From Nitratireductor sp. (lineage in GTDB: Bacteria; Pseudomonadota; Alphaproteobacteria; Rhizobiales; Rhizobiaceae), in the NCBI RefSeq assembly GCF_017794765.1, contig NZ_CP051236.1:2742176-2806175 (forward strand): a stretch of DNA of 64,000 nucleotides, read 5' to 3'. Positions 1 to 9,862 of this stretch are shown here, piece after piece (position 1 is the first letter of the stretch; every line of letters starts with the position of its first letter). The position numbers were made by a program, and so were the translations under genes. The notes below the pieces were generated by a model. It worked only from the letters and a program-made list of their open reading frames with translations, did not search any database and had not been told where the DNA came from.

Positions 1-99
1 ACGATATCCGTGCAGGTGAACGATGACATGGTTCCTGTGATCGGAATGAAGCTGAAGCGCACGGATTCCGGTGGCATTGAAGCCATCGCTCGCCAATAA
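1..99 (+). CDS. 3' end of an unknown gene
   Basis: Frame 1 is open from the window edge to a TAA at 97-99 and gives 32 C-terminal residues, ending GGIEAIARQ. The stretch is too short to assign a family. It is followed by a short gap and then the convergent end of folK. I call it coding because the frame is open to the edge and the codon choice is typical of the region. The product is unknown. Confidence 0.5.
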   Translation, partial: TISVQVNDDMVPVIGMKLKRTDSGGIEAIARQ

Positions 100-162
100 C
101 CGACTGCACGATAGAGAGGCGTTCTCGCCTCTATAGAGTGAGAATCGCTTGTCGACTGCCTT

Positions 163-672
163 CTATGCGCTGCCCTCGCGCCACCACCATCCGTCCCGTG
201 TGATGCGCTCCATGCCGCTCTGATCAAGCGTTTCCAGAAGTGTCCTGACTGATCGTCCGCCGATCTCCAGCGCCGGCGCGATCTCGGCCAGCGGAGCCAG
301 GACAAACGCACGCTCAGCCATGCGCGGATGAGGTATTGTCAACCCGGCGTCATCCACGACCCTGTCTCCATAAAAAAGTATGTCCACGTCGATGGGGCGC
401 GGTCCCCACCGCTCCTGGCGCACGCGCTTGAGCGCGCGCTCAATCGTCAGGCATTGTTCAAGGAGCGGGTGCGGAGCAAGACTGGTGCGCACCCAGGCAA
501 CGGCGTTGAGAAAATCAGGCTGATCAAGCTTGCCCCACGGCGGCGTTCGGTAGAGCGATGAAACTAAACGGACTTCAGTATCATCCCTGGCATCCAACGT
601 GGACAAAACCATCTGCATCGCGCGACGTGGATCGCCGACATTGCCACCCAACCCCAAATAGACATCCTGCAT
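163..672 (-). CDS. folK: 2-amino-4-hydroxy-6-hydroxymethyldihydropteridine pyrophosphokinase (HPPK)
   Basis: FolK transfers pyrophosphate from ATP to 6-hydroxymethyl-7,8-dihydropterin, the step before FolP in cytosolic folate synthesis. The 169-residue product starts MQDVYLGLGGNVGD, the usual HPPK opening. It carries the family's GPRPIDVDILFYG block, whose aspartates bind magnesium, and then the IPHPRMAERAFVLAPL block. The frame is open further upstream, but the ATG at 672 fits the family and lies 1 nt after the folB stop (674-676), so translation is probably coupled. It is the last gene of folP-folB-folK. Confidence 0.95.
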   Translation of the reverse strand: MQDVYLGLGGNVGDPRRAMQMVLSTLDARDDTEVRLVSSLYRTPPWGKLDQPDFLNAVAWVRTSLAPHPLLEQCLTIERALKRVRQERWGPRPIDVDILFYGDRVVDDAGLTIPHPRMAERAFVLAPLAEIAPALEIGGRSVRTLLETLDQSGMERITRDGWWWREGSA

Positions 673-673
673 C

Positions 674-1036
674 TTATTGGGGCCAGGCCAGGGAAACCTC
701 GACATAGTCCAAGACCCCGGGAACGGGTGCGTTGGGCTTGCGTATCGTGATTTCGGAGCGCGCGATCTGCGGGAAACGGGAAGCAAGGGCCTTCGCTACC
801 TCGAGTGCCAACGCCTCGATCAGAAAGCGGCGTTTGCCGGAAATGATCTCTTCAATGACCTTGAAGGCGGCGCCGTAATCAACTGTCCCCTCAAGGGAAT
901 CGTCGCTAAGTGCCCTCCCGGGCTCTACGGTCAGCTCCGCGTCCACATAAAAACGCTGCCCCAGGCGCTCCTCTTCGTCATGCACGCCATGTCGCGCGAA
1001 GAAAGCGCAGTTCTTCATCCGGATTACATACATCAT
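674..1036 (-). CDS. folB: dihydroneopterin aldolase
   Basis: FolB cleaves 7,8-dihydroneopterin to 6-hydroxymethyl-7,8-dihydropterin and glycolaldehyde, feeding FolK. The 120-residue length is normal. The N-terminal FARHGVHDEEERLGQRFYVD block is the family signature, with its substrate-binding glutamate. The central GTVDYGAAFKVIEEI and the IRKPNAPVPGVLDYVEVS end also fit. The first codons could start at either of two adjacent ATGs or at the third Met (MKNCAFFA). It lies 12 nt after folP and 1 nt before folK in one transcription unit. Confidence 0.94.
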   Translation of the reverse strand: MMYVIRMKNCAFFARHGVHDEEERLGQRFYVDAELTVEPGRALSDDSLEGTVDYGAAFKVIEEIISGKRRFLIEALALEVAKALASRFPQIARSEITIRKPNAPVPGVLDYVEVSLAWPQ

Positions 1037-1048
1037 CGCCTCACCGGC

Positions 1049-1885
1049 CTATCTCTGAGCTGCAAGCATAGCATCCGCAATTCTCAGGGAATCCCTGTTG
1101 ATTGCGACATTGTGCACGCGAAAAACGGCCGCGCCCTTCATTCTCAGCAGCGCACTGGTCGCGGCTGTTCCCACATCCCGCGCTTCGGCACTCTCCCGGC
1201 CTGTGACAGCCCCGACAAAGCGCTTCCGCGATGTACCGACAAGGAGAGGAAAGGCAAGCCCTGCCAGTTCTTCGAAACGGGCCATGATCTCGACATTCTC
1301 CGCCGTATCCTTGGCAAAGCCAAATCCCGGATCCAGTATGATCTGTTCGTCTCTGACACCTGCCTGACGAGCAATCTCCAGAGAGAGCCGCAGGAACGAG
1401 AACTGGTCTGCAATTACATCAGGCAGCTTCTCACGCTCGCGGCCCGTGTGCATGATGGCAAGCCCTGCCCCGCTTTTCGCAGCAACAGCCGCAATACCCG
1501 GCTCACGCTGGAGCCCCCAGACATCATTGACGATATGCGCTCCCGCCGCGACCGCAAGCCGGGCTGTCTCGGCCCGATAGGTGTCTACAGAGAGTAAAAT
1601 GTCATCGCGGCCGGCGAGCGCTTCGAACACCGGCAAGATCCGGTCCTGCTCTTCGCTTGCGGACACAGGGGCACCGCCTGGACGCGTCGATTCACCGCCA
1701 ATATCGACGATATGTGCCCCGTCTCCGATTAATCGCTCGGCCTGACGGAGAGCAGCCTCCAGACTCACAAAAGCGCCACCATCGGAAAAACTGTCCGGTG
1801 TAACGTTCAAAATGCCCATGATGATGGCATCTGGTCCGAGAACAAGTTCGCGCCCATGCGCAAGTCTCCAGACAGGAAAAGTCAT
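1049..1885 (-). CDS. folP: dihydropteroate synthase
   Basis: FolP condenses 6-hydroxymethyl-dihydropterin pyrophosphate with p-aminobenzoate to give dihydropteroate, and is the target of sulfonamides. The 278-residue TIM barrel shows GILNVTPDSFSDGG near residue 25, IVDIGGESTRPGG near 60, DPGFGFAKD, and LLVGTSRKRFVG, the substrate- and phosphate-binding loops. It ends with RVHNVAINRDSLRIA. It is the first gene of the folP-folB-folK unit and is divergent from the DUF922 gene across about 150 bp. Confidence 0.96.
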   Translation of the reverse strand: MTFPVWRLAHGRELVLGPDAIIMGILNVTPDSFSDGGAFVSLEAALRQAERLIGDGAHIVDIGGESTRPGGAPVSASEEQDRILPVFEALAGRDDILLSVDTYRAETARLAVAAGAHIVNDVWGLQREPGIAAVAAKSGAGLAIMHTGREREKLPDVIADQFSFLRLSLEIARQAGVRDEQIILDPGFGFAKDTAENVEIMARFEELAGLAFPLLVGTSRKRFVGAVTGRESAEARDVGTAATSALLRMKGAAVFRVHNVAINRDSLRIADAMLAAQR

Positions 1886-2037
1886 AGGGCTTTCAGCCTC
1901 CGGATCACAATCAGGCGTTTTTGCGGCTCATTGCCGCCAAAATCAACCGCAATGTGTTTGACGGAGCGAGTCGGAAACCGCTCAGGCCAGGCTTGTCATC
2001 GTGCGGCCGAAGTCGCAGGGTGTTTTTGGGAGACAAT

Positions 2038-2652
2038 ATGAAACGCATCACGCTGACATTCGCCCTGCTGGCCTTTGTTGCATGGCCCGCCGAAAGCGCC
2101 GACATTTCCCGCACCTATAGTTACTTCTCGATCGGCGGGAAAACGCTGAGCGAGATAGAGCAACAGCTCCGTTCACGGGGGCCCCATGTGCAAAGCACCG
2201 GGCAACGTCACCCCGGCGCCACGCGTATGGAGTTCAAGACCAGGATTACGTACAAGGAACACAAGCGCCGTTGCCGCATCGCCGACGTGAAAGTCACAGT
2301 CGATGCGCGCGTTTTCCTTCCGCGCTGGCGCAACCGCAAGACCGCTGGCCCGGAAACCGCTCTCGTCTGGGACACACTCTCCAAAGACATCAAACGCCAT
2401 GAAGAGAGCCATCTGGGGATCGCCAAACGCTACGCACGCAGCATAGAACGCGAAATCGGAGATCTTGCCCCGCACGCCTCGTGTGAAACGCTCCAGGCGC
2501 GCGCCGAACGCGTGACACAGAAGAAGCTCGAGGAACACGATGCAGCACAAGCGCGATTCGACCGGATCGAAAGCGGCAATTTCGAATGGCGATTGATGCG
2601 CCTGCTAAACTACCGGCTGGAGCAGCTCGAAAAAGGGCGAAACCCCGGGTAA
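2038..2652 (+). CDS. DUF922-family putative secreted zinc protease
   Basis: The 204-residue protein starts MKRITLTFALLAFVAWPAESA, a clear Sec signal peptide with likely cleavage after ESA. The mature part carries an HEESH motif (HExxH, near residue 122) within the sequence KDIKRHEESHLGIAKRYA, typical of DUF922 proteins that are thought to be zinc-dependent peptidases. A basic, Glu-rich C-terminal helix follows. The ATG at 2038 is preceded by GGGAG about 6 nt upstream and begins the signal peptide, so it is preferred over the longer frame from 1921. The product would be periplasmic. The substrate is unknown, and activity is inferred only from the motif. Confidence 0.8.
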   Translation: MKRITLTFALLAFVAWPAESADISRTYSYFSIGGKTLSEIEQQLRSRGPHVQSTGQRHPGATRMEFKTRITYKEHKRRCRIADVKVTVDARVFLPRWRNRKTAGPETALVWDTLSKDIKRHEESHLGIAKRYARSIEREIGDLAPHASCETLQARAERVTQKKLEEHDAAQARFDRIESGNFEWRLMRLLNYRLEQLEKGRNPG

Positions 2653-2692
2653 AGCGCTTCGATACGCCCCTTGGCTTGCGAAAGCCAACAAG

Positions 2693-3013
2693 TCAGGCTT
2701 GTCGCTCGGGAATGCGAACAACGAGACCGTCCAGTTCGTCGCGCACAATGATCTGACAGGACAAACGTGACGTCGGCTGAACCTCGTAGGCAAAGTCCAG
2801 CATGTCCTCTTCCATGGCTTCAGGCTGTCCGACCGTGTCAGACCACTCTTCACCCACATAGACGTGGCAAGTCGCACAGGCGCAGGCCCCGCCACACTCC
2901 GCTTCGATGCCGGGCACGGCGTTGCGAATTGCGTTTTCCATGACCGTGGATCCGTTGTCGGCATCGACATCGAAGCGCGTGCCATCGGGGACGATATAGG
3001 TAATCTTCGGCAT
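2693..3013 (-). CDS. 2Fe-2S ferredoxin, adrenodoxin/FdII type
   Basis: This 106-residue electron carrier starts [18 protein letters not shown]. It has the cluster ligands in adrenodoxin spacing: Cys40, Cys46, Cys49 (CGGACACATC) and Cys86 (RLSCQI), with an extra Cys44 in the binding loop. The ATG at 3013 is chosen because the frame upstream has no ferredoxin-like sequence. Ferredoxins of this type donate electrons to P450s or serve Fe-S and haem biosynthesis; nothing nearby identifies the partner. It faces the DUF922 gene tail to tail. Confidence 0.92.
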   Translation of the reverse strand: MPKITYIVPDGTRFDVDADNGSTVMENAIRNAVPGIEAECGGACACATCHVYVGEEWSDTVGQPEAMEEDMLDFAYEVQPTSRLSCQIIVRDELDGLVVRIPERQA

Positions 3014-3162
3014 GCGGGCACTCAGCAGTTGGTGGGATTGTCGCAAATTGCGGGGCGAGGCACTGGAGGCAACAGCACATAGGCCACTACGCCCAAGTTT
3101 CGCGTTTCACTTATGTTTTTTGGACCGCAAAGGCAATCCATGGCTGCGCCTGCGGTGAAAGA

Positions 3163-3516
3163 TTATCGCAATCTCGAAATGAATTCATTGGCTTCGCAGA
3201 TTAATTTCGCCAATTGCGTTATGCCTTCATCATTTGCCGGATTCTTTTCGATCGCCGCAGCGCAGGCAGCAATCGCCCCTGCTCCAACTCCTCGCGCAGA
3301 ACCGACAAGCGCATGTGCCATCTCGCGTCTCGATTGAAGGTCACATCCACGCATGCGCTCGCTCATTCCCTCGATCTGTCGCCGAAACATACCAAGGATT
3401 TCCAGCGCCAACACTTCATCGCCCATGGTTTGACGTGCCAGATGCTTCAGATCGAACGGTATCGCGCCCCTTGCTGAATGCCCCTCGTCAAAAAGCCCAC
3501 CTGAAATGATCTGCAC
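3163..3516 (-). CDS. single-domain Hpt histidine phosphotransferase
   Basis: The 117-residue protein is essentially one Hpt four-helix domain. The phosphorylatable histidine is His68 in MAHALVGSARGVGA, matching the Hpt consensus HxLxGSA/S. It starts with GTG, with IPFDLKHLARQTMGDEVL near the N-terminus as in other rhizobial Hpt proteins. It would relay phosphate between a hybrid kinase and a response regulator, but no kinase or receiver gene lies beside it. It is divergent from the gpr homologue, across 269 bp that hold TTAA motifs. Confidence 0.82.
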   Translation of the reverse strand: MQIISGGLFDEGHSARGAIPFDLKHLARQTMGDEVLALEILGMFRRQIEGMSERMRGCDLQSRREMAHALVGSARGVGAGAIAACAAAIEKNPANDEGITQLAKLICEANEFISRLR

Positions 3517-3578
3517 CCTGATCCCCGACTTCCTCTACGTCACCTTTCACACCCTATTAATGCCGGATGGACAACGGG

Positions 3579-3637
3579 TTAACGGCTTCAGTGCAAAGCG
3601 ACTGTTTCACCATAAACGTCGTTAACCTTATGTTTAA
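3579..3637. promoter_or_regulatory. TTAA motifs in the hpt/gpr divergent promoter region (possible CtrA-like half-sites)
   Basis: The 269-bp gap between hpt and gpr contains GGTTAACGG around 3577-3585 and GTTAACCTTATGTTTAA at 3621-3637. The second has two TTAA blocks separated by 8 nt; the CtrA consensus is TTAA-N7-TTAA, and TTAACC half-sites are also used in Rhizobiales. A link to CtrA is only suggestive, prompted by the growth-pole function of the downstream gene. No confident -35/-10 pair was identified. Confidence 0.25.
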
Positions 3638-3785
3638 ACTTTTACACATCCGACCGATTGCGTGTTTTCAACGGAGCCTTGTCCCATTACGATACGCTTG
3701 GCTCATTTTGGGCATAGTGTCGGAGTACGAGGTTCCTCTGGTTTGCGTATGAGGCTCCGGCAGAGAGTAGCTGAGGTTTGGCGGT

Positions 3786-6700
3786 ATGGCGCGTACAGTA
3801 GCAAAGAAGAATCAACCCAAGCGCGATTTTGCGAAGGAACTCGAGGATGCCCTCGACCTGGAGCTTGCAGACGGCTTGGAGAATGGCGACCTGGACATCG
3901 CCGCCTCCATGGAGGACCTGGAAGCGCAGATTTCTGCAGCGGCCGAGGAACTCGCGCGCGAAAATCGCGATCAGAACGGAGACGAGAAAGTCGCCGTGAG
4001 CGAGAAGAAAGACACCGCGCCATCCTCCAAGGAAACGGCTAAAAATGCCCCGGGCGCAAAGGCGAGCACTCCGGTTTCGACCGCCGCTGCGCCTGAGAAA
4101 GCCAGCAGCACCGTCGCCAGGCCCGAGAAATCCCAGGAAACCCCTGCCAACCGGAAGAACCTCACACCGGTCGATCCCGAGCCCGAGCACACTGCTGCCC
4201 AGCCATTTGCACCCGCCAACGACGACCGGGCCGGCGACTTCAGTGCAGTCATGCGCAAGTTCGACCGTCGCGCCCCGAACACTGCCTATTGGCTCGTCGC
4301 CATCCTTTCGGCCCTCTGGATTGGCGGCGGCCTTCTCCTCGGCCAGATGCTCTATGGCCCCGATCTTTGGCAAATCCGCTCTACCGATGCCCTTTTGGCG
4401 GCACCGCATGCAATCGCGCTGCTCGTAGGCATTGTCGTACCGGTCATCCTGTTCTGGGGCTTTGCCGTCATGGTGCGCCGCGCTCAGGAGATGAGGCTGG
4501 CCGCGCAATCAATGGCTGAGGCAGCCTTCCGCCTTGCCGAACCAGAAAACCTTGCCCACGAACGCATTATGACCGTTGGCCAGGCGGTTCGTCGCGAAGT
4601 GCAGGCGATGGGTGACGGCATGGATCGCACCCTCTCGCGCGCCGTGGAACTCGAAACACTGGTACACACCGAGGTAAGTGAACTTGAGCGCGCCTATTCG
4701 GAAAACGAAACGCGCATCCGCCATCTGGTGGATGGCCTCGGATCTGAGCGCGAAGGCATTGTAGGCCACGCAGAACGCGTTCGTGCGTCCATTGCCGGCG
4801 CACACGAGATTCTGAAAGATGAACTGGATACGGCCGGCGAGCGCATCCGCGCGACCATTGCCGATGCATCCCGACAACTTGCAGCCTCGGTGAACGCATC
4901 GAGCGAGGCCCTTCTGAAGCAGCTCGAGGGCACGGGTGGAAACCTCCACAAGGGCATTGACGATCGGATCCAAAGCCTTTCGGAGCGGATCACGACGTCG
5001 GGCGATGCCGTGGCAAGCCTTCTCGATACCCGCATCGCCTCCCTGACCAAGGGCACGGAAGATGCGACCCATAACCTCGCCACCTTGTTCGACACACGGA
5101 TGGCCACCCTCGCGCAGAGGACGGACGAAGCCACCGAGAAGATTGGTGGCCTGCTCGATTCACGCGTCTCCGCGCTTGCCGATGGCGCCGAAGAAGCAGC
5201 CACCAAGCTTGGCAGCGTTCTCGACTCGCGCATCTCCACCTTCAGCCAGAACACGCAGGATGCCGAACAGACCCTGACAAAGGTTCTCGATTCGCGTCTC
5301 GGCACACTCACGAAGGAAACGCAGGAAGCCGCGCAGACACTCGGCAATCTGTTCGATGAGCGCATGGCGACCCTCGCCGAGCGCACGGACCAGACGACAC
5401 GCTCGCTCAGTTCGCTGTTCGAGACCCGCAGTTCCGCTCTGATGTCTTCGCTCGGCGAGGCAACCGAATCTCTGACGAGTGAGTTCGACACCCGTCTCGG
5501 ACAGTTGGAAAACGCCGTCACCGAGCGTGGCCGGGCTCTTATCGCCGAGTTCACCACGCGCGCCGAGGCGCTGGACGCGGGTACTCAGAAGCTGAACTCC
5601 GCTCTCGAAGCTCGGGCGCGTAGCATCAACGAGACCCTGGTCGAACGAACCCGGGAGATCGCGAACACCTTCGCCCAGGGCAAGGACGAGGTCTCGGCGG
5701 CTGTCGAGGCAGGCAAAACCGCCCTCAGCAGCGAGCTGTCCGACCTTGTGGCCTCGACCAGCATCATGCTGGAAAACACCGCAGGTGAGTTTGGCAAACG
5801 TCTCGACCAGAACTGGTCGCAGATGGCTGCCCAGTTCGACGAAGGCATTGAGCGTATCGACGCAACCCAGTCGCGCATGAGCGAGGCCGCGCAGCGTCAA
5901 ATCCAGGCTTTCGAGGAGACACACCAGCGGCTCTCCGGCGCATTCAGCACGGATATGGAGAAACTCGATCTGGCACGCGCCACCTTCGAAGCCGGGATCG
6001 GCGAGCAGGTGCAGCAGCTAGCCAAGACACGCGATAGTTTTGGTGAAGCGCTCGACGCCAACATTGCCAGGATCGATGAACACCGCACCGCGCTCAACGC
6101 CGTGATCGAAGACGAAGCGATCCGCGTCAACGAGATCTTCACCAAGCAGACCGGGATCATCGAAGAGCGCACCCAGACAATGGAAAAAGCGCTTTCCATT
6201 GGCGTGGAAAATGTCCGCAGCACCCTGGAGAACAGCGCCGTTGTCGTTGCAGGCGCCCTGCGCGACAAGGTCATAGAGGCAACCTCGACACTGAACGAGG
6301 AAGCAGCCAAGGTGTTCGAAGATGCAGACAAGCGTATTGCCGCGCGCGCCGAGCAGACCGCGTCAACCCTCGGCGCACGCATTGAGGACATCGACCGGAC
6401 ATTTGACGATGCCTCGGCTCGCTTTACCGAACGTGCCGGCGTCTTCGCGCAAACCTTCGCAGAGGTCGACGGCCGGATCGCGGCACGCCTTGAGACGACC
6501 GCGGAGACGTTGTCGCAGCATACCAAGACAATCACAGACACCTTTGATGCAGCGGATCGCAAGCTTCTGAACCGGGTCGACCAGACCACCGAGCAGCTCA
6601 CGGCGCGCACCGAAGATCTCTCGAAGACCTTCGAGAGTTTCGACCAGCGCGTCATCGCCCGCACCCACCAGACATCGGCCGAGCTCGACGCACGTGCCAG

Positions 6701-8591
6701 TGCCATGAGCGAATCGCTTTCGCAACTTCAGGAACGCCTGTCGAACAGTGCAAGCATGATCGCCAGCGCGATTTCCGGAGGCATCAACGAAGCCGATACG
6801 CGTCTGCGCGAAAGCGCCGAATCGGTTGCGCAACACGTCAACCAGCAGCTCTCCACCACGCAGGCCCGCCTCGTTTCCACTGCCGACACGATCGCTCAGA
6901 CCTTTGCATCGGTCGACGAGCATATCGGCAAACGTACGAACGAAACCGTATCGAGCCTGGAAGAACGCACCCGCGAGCTCAACGCCATCCTGGCGGGTCG
7001 CACCGCCGAAATGTCCCGTATCCTGGATGAGACGGCGAAGCCGCTTGTGGAACGTTTCGCTGCCAGCGGCGGCGAGCTGCGTGACAGCATTCAGGCGATC
7101 ACGACGGAAACGACGCAGCGTCTGCAGTCCGAGAACGCTGCTCTCCTCAATGCGCTGACCAACCGGACGAACGAAGCTCTGTCGGCTTTCGAAAATGTAC
7201 AGACGAACCTGACCGGACATATCGACGAGCTTCTTCAGAAACTCGGCGTTTCTGGCCAGCGTTTGGGTGCGTTGATTTCCACGGCGTCGAAGAATCTCTC
7301 TGAGGTAGACGAACGCCTCAGCACCACTGCGACCAGCTTTGCTGAGAATGCGGAAAAGGCTGCCGAGACCTTCTCCAATTCGGCGAGCCTCATCAATGCA
7401 AATTCCGGTCGTCTGGCCGACTTCTCGGACAGGACACTTCGCGAAATCTCGGCCATAGCAAGCCGCTTCGAAGATCACAGCAAGGTGCTGGAGACAGCAT
7501 CGGAGCTTCTGGAGCGCGCGCAATCGGGCTTGAGCGGCAATCTTGAGGATCGCCAGAAAGCGCTGGAAGCCCTCGCCTCCGGCCTTGCGGAAAAATCCGA
7601 GCACATCGAGCGCACCATGAACGCGTTCGAGGATTTTGTTGCCCGCACGCTCACCACAGCCGAGGGGCGCACGCAGCAGTCCGTCGAAGGCATCCGTCAG
7701 TCGATTGCCGAGGTCGTCGAAGCTGCCACAAGCCGCTTTAGCGGAGCAACAGAAGAAATCCGGCGCACGGCTGCCGAGATCCGCAACGAACTCGAGCAGA
7801 CGCGCAGTGACGTGAAGCGCGGCATTGCCGAATTGCCGGCAGAAGCCAAGCAATCCACTTCGGCTATGCGCAACGCGATCACGGAGCAGGTGAACGCGCT
7901 GAAGGAGCTTTCTGATATCGTATCCAAGTCCGGTCGGATGCATGGACGGGATCGAGCGGGCGAAAATCGCCTGCCGGCAGACACGCCTCCACTGCGCCAG
8001 CCGTCGCCTTCGCCTGCTCCGCAGGCACCGGCTGGAGCTGCGCAGCCCGTCATCGAGAGACCGCGGCAGACCACCGCTCCGGCGCCGCGCCCCACGGAGA
8101 CCGCGCGTGCGCCGCAGCCAGCCAGCCAGCCAGCAGCAGGCGGCGGCTGGATTCGCGACCTCCTGCGCAGCGCTTCAAACGACGAAGGTCGCGACGAGCG
8201 CGAACGCCCGGCCTCGTCCGTTCAGAAAGAAGACCGGTCAGCCCTGCATGTTGTGGAATCGCTGAACTCGCTCTCCGTAGATATCGCCCGGGCCATCGAT
8301 CATGAAGCGTCGATCGATCTTTGGGACCGCTATCGTCGCGGCGAGCGGAACGTCTTTACGCGGCGTCTCTATACGCTCAAGGGACAACAGACGTTCGATG
8401 AGATTCAGAACAAGTATCGTTCCGATCCCGAATTTCATGCTGCAGTCGATCTGTACTGCCGCGATTTCGAGAAACTGTTGCGGGATGTCTCCCGATCCGA
8501 TCGCGACAATATGATGACCCAGACCTATCTGACCTCCGACACCGGCAAGGTCTACACAATGCTGGCTCATGCCAGCGGTCGCCTCCGCTAG
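3786..8591 (+). CDS. gpr: GPR-type (growth pole ring) apolipoprotein-like coiled-coil membrane protein
   Basis: The 1601-residue protein has a charged N-terminal cytosolic part and two hydrophobic segments at about residues 165-187 and 205-230. About 1150 residues of nearly uninterrupted amphipathic helix follow. After a Pro/Ala-rich linker (about 1395-1450) comes a conserved C-terminal globular domain with WIRDLLRSA and DLWDRYRRGERNVFTRRLY. Eight exact 22-residue repeats lie at residues 413-588. This layout matches the Agrobacterium Growth Pole Ring protein, a giant apolipoprotein-like membrane protein needed for polar growth; that protein is reported at about 2100 residues, so this one is shorter. 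Similar genes are often annotated as kinesin-like, but no motor domain is visible. A terminator follows the gene. Confidence 0.75.
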   Translation: MARTVAKKNQPKRDFAKELEDALDLELADGLENGDLDIAASMEDLEAQISAAAEELARENRDQNGDEKVAVSEKKDTAPSSKETAKNAPGAKASTPVSTAAAPEKASSTVARPEKSQETPANRKNLTPVDPEPEHTAAQPFAPANDDRAGDFSAVMRKFDRRAPNTAYWLVAILSALWIGGGLLLGQMLYGPDLWQIRSTDALLAAPHAIALLVGIVVPVILFWGFAVMVRRAQEMRLAAQSMAEAAFRLAEPENLAHERIMTVGQAVRREVQAMGDGMDRTLSRAVELETLVHTEVSELERAYSENETRIRHLVDGLGSEREGIVGHAERVRASIAGAHEILKDELDTAGERIRATIADASRQLAASVNASSEALLKQLEGTGGNLHKGIDDRIQSLSERITTSGDAVASLLDTRIASLTKGTEDATHNLATLFDTRMATLAQRTDEATEKIGGLLDSRVSALADGAEEAATKLGSVLDSRISTFSQNTQDAEQTLTKVLDSRLGTLTKETQEAAQTLGNLFDERMATLAERTDQTTRSLSSLFETRSSALMSSLGEATESLTSEFDTRLGQLENAVTERGRALIAEFTTRAEALDAGTQKLNSALEARARSINETLVERTREIANTFAQGKDEVSAAVEAGKTALSSELSDLVASTSIMLENTAGEFGKRLDQNWSQMAAQFDEGIERIDATQSRMSEAAQRQIQAFEETHQRLSGAFSTDMEKLDLARATFEAGIGEQVQQLAKTRDSFGEALDANIARIDEHRTALNAVIEDEAIRVNEIFTKQTGIIEERTQTMEKALSIGVENVRSTLENSAVVVAGALRDKVIEATSTLNEEAAKVFEDADKRIAARAEQTASTLGARIEDIDRTFDDASARFTERAGVFAQTFAEVDGRIAARLETTAETLSQHTKTITDTFDAADRKLLNRVDQTTEQLTARTEDLSKTFESFDQRVIARTHQTSAELDARASAMSESLSQLQERLSNSASMIASAISGGINEADTRLRESAESVAQHVNQQLSTTQARLVSTADTIAQTFASVDEHIGKRTNETVSSLEERTRELNAILAGRTAEMSRILDETAKPLVERFAASGGELRDSIQAITTETTQRLQSENAALLNALTNRTNEALSAFENVQTNLTGHIDELLQKLGVSGQRLGALISTASKNLSEVDERLSTTATSFAENAEKAAETFSNSASLINANSGRLADFSDRTLREISAIASRFEDHSKVLETASELLERAQSGLSGNLEDRQKALEALASGLAEKSEHIERTMNAFEDFVARTLTTAEGRTQQSVEGIRQSIAEVVEAATSRFSGATEEIRRTAAEIRNELEQTRSDVKRGIAELPAEAKQSTSAMRNAITEQVNALKELSDIVSKSGRMHGRDRAGENRLPADTPPLRQPSPSPAPQAPAGAAQPVIERPRQTTAPAPRPTETARAPQPASQPAAGGGWIRDLLRSASNDEGRDERERPASSVQKEDRSALHVVESLNSLSVDIARAIDHEASIDLWDRYRRGERNVFTRRLYTLKGQQTFDEIQNKYRSDPEFHAAVDLYCRDFEKLLRDVSRSDRDNMMTQTYLTSDTGKVYTMLAHASGRLR
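5022..5549 (+). repeat. eight tandem 66-bp (22-residue) repeats inside gpr
   Basis: Copies start at 5022, 5088, 5154, 5220, 5286, 5352, 5418 and 5484, with exactly 66 nt between starts. Each encodes a unit opening with [L/F]-[D/E]-x-R, for example LDTRIASL, FDTRMATL, LDSRVSAL and FDERMATL, followed by a T/A-rich half. A 22-residue period is two hendecads, the period of exchangeable apolipoprotein helices, and favours an extended amphipathic helix. Looser repeats with a period near 29 occur later, around the DADKRIAAR, VDGRIAARL and ADRKLLNR segments. Confidence 0.85.
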
Positions 8592-8617
8592 AAGTCGGTT
8601 TAGAATCCAAATGAGCG

Positions 8618-8647
8618 AACGGGCCCCATGAGGGCCCGTTTTCTTTT
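8618..8647 (+). terminator. Rho-independent terminator after gpr
   Basis: A perfect 9-bp stem AACGGGCCC / GGGCCCGTT (8618-8626 and 8632-8640) has a 5-nt loop and is followed by TTCTTTT. It starts 27 nt after the gpr stop codon. Confidence 0.9.
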
Positions 8648-8802
8648 GCGATAGCAGGATTCGGATCCGCGTCTCCTGCAGTCAGACATCGGTTGCGCCA
8701 ACGCACAATTTCTGCAGGAACAAGACAATCCCTTTGCCCCTGACACATCATCGGCAGCTCTGGTAACCCTGACCTCAAGATTTCAGCCATTGTGAGATCC
8801 GT

Positions 8803-9843
<1,041 letters not shown>

Positions 9844-9862
9844 GCCAAGCAGGCCTTCGGCC

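Noticed and set aside
5022..5549. Regular 66-bp repeats considered as a CRISPR array
   Set aside because: The units are diverged, have no spacer pattern, and lie in frame inside a coding region.
6363..7943. 526-residue open frame on the minus strand
   Set aside because: It is antisense to the gpr coiled-coil region. Its Arg/Leu/Gly-rich product matches no family, and the plus-strand repeats explain the openness.
3786..8591. Kinesin annotation
   Set aside because: No P-loop or motor domain is visible; the helical repeats alone cause such names.
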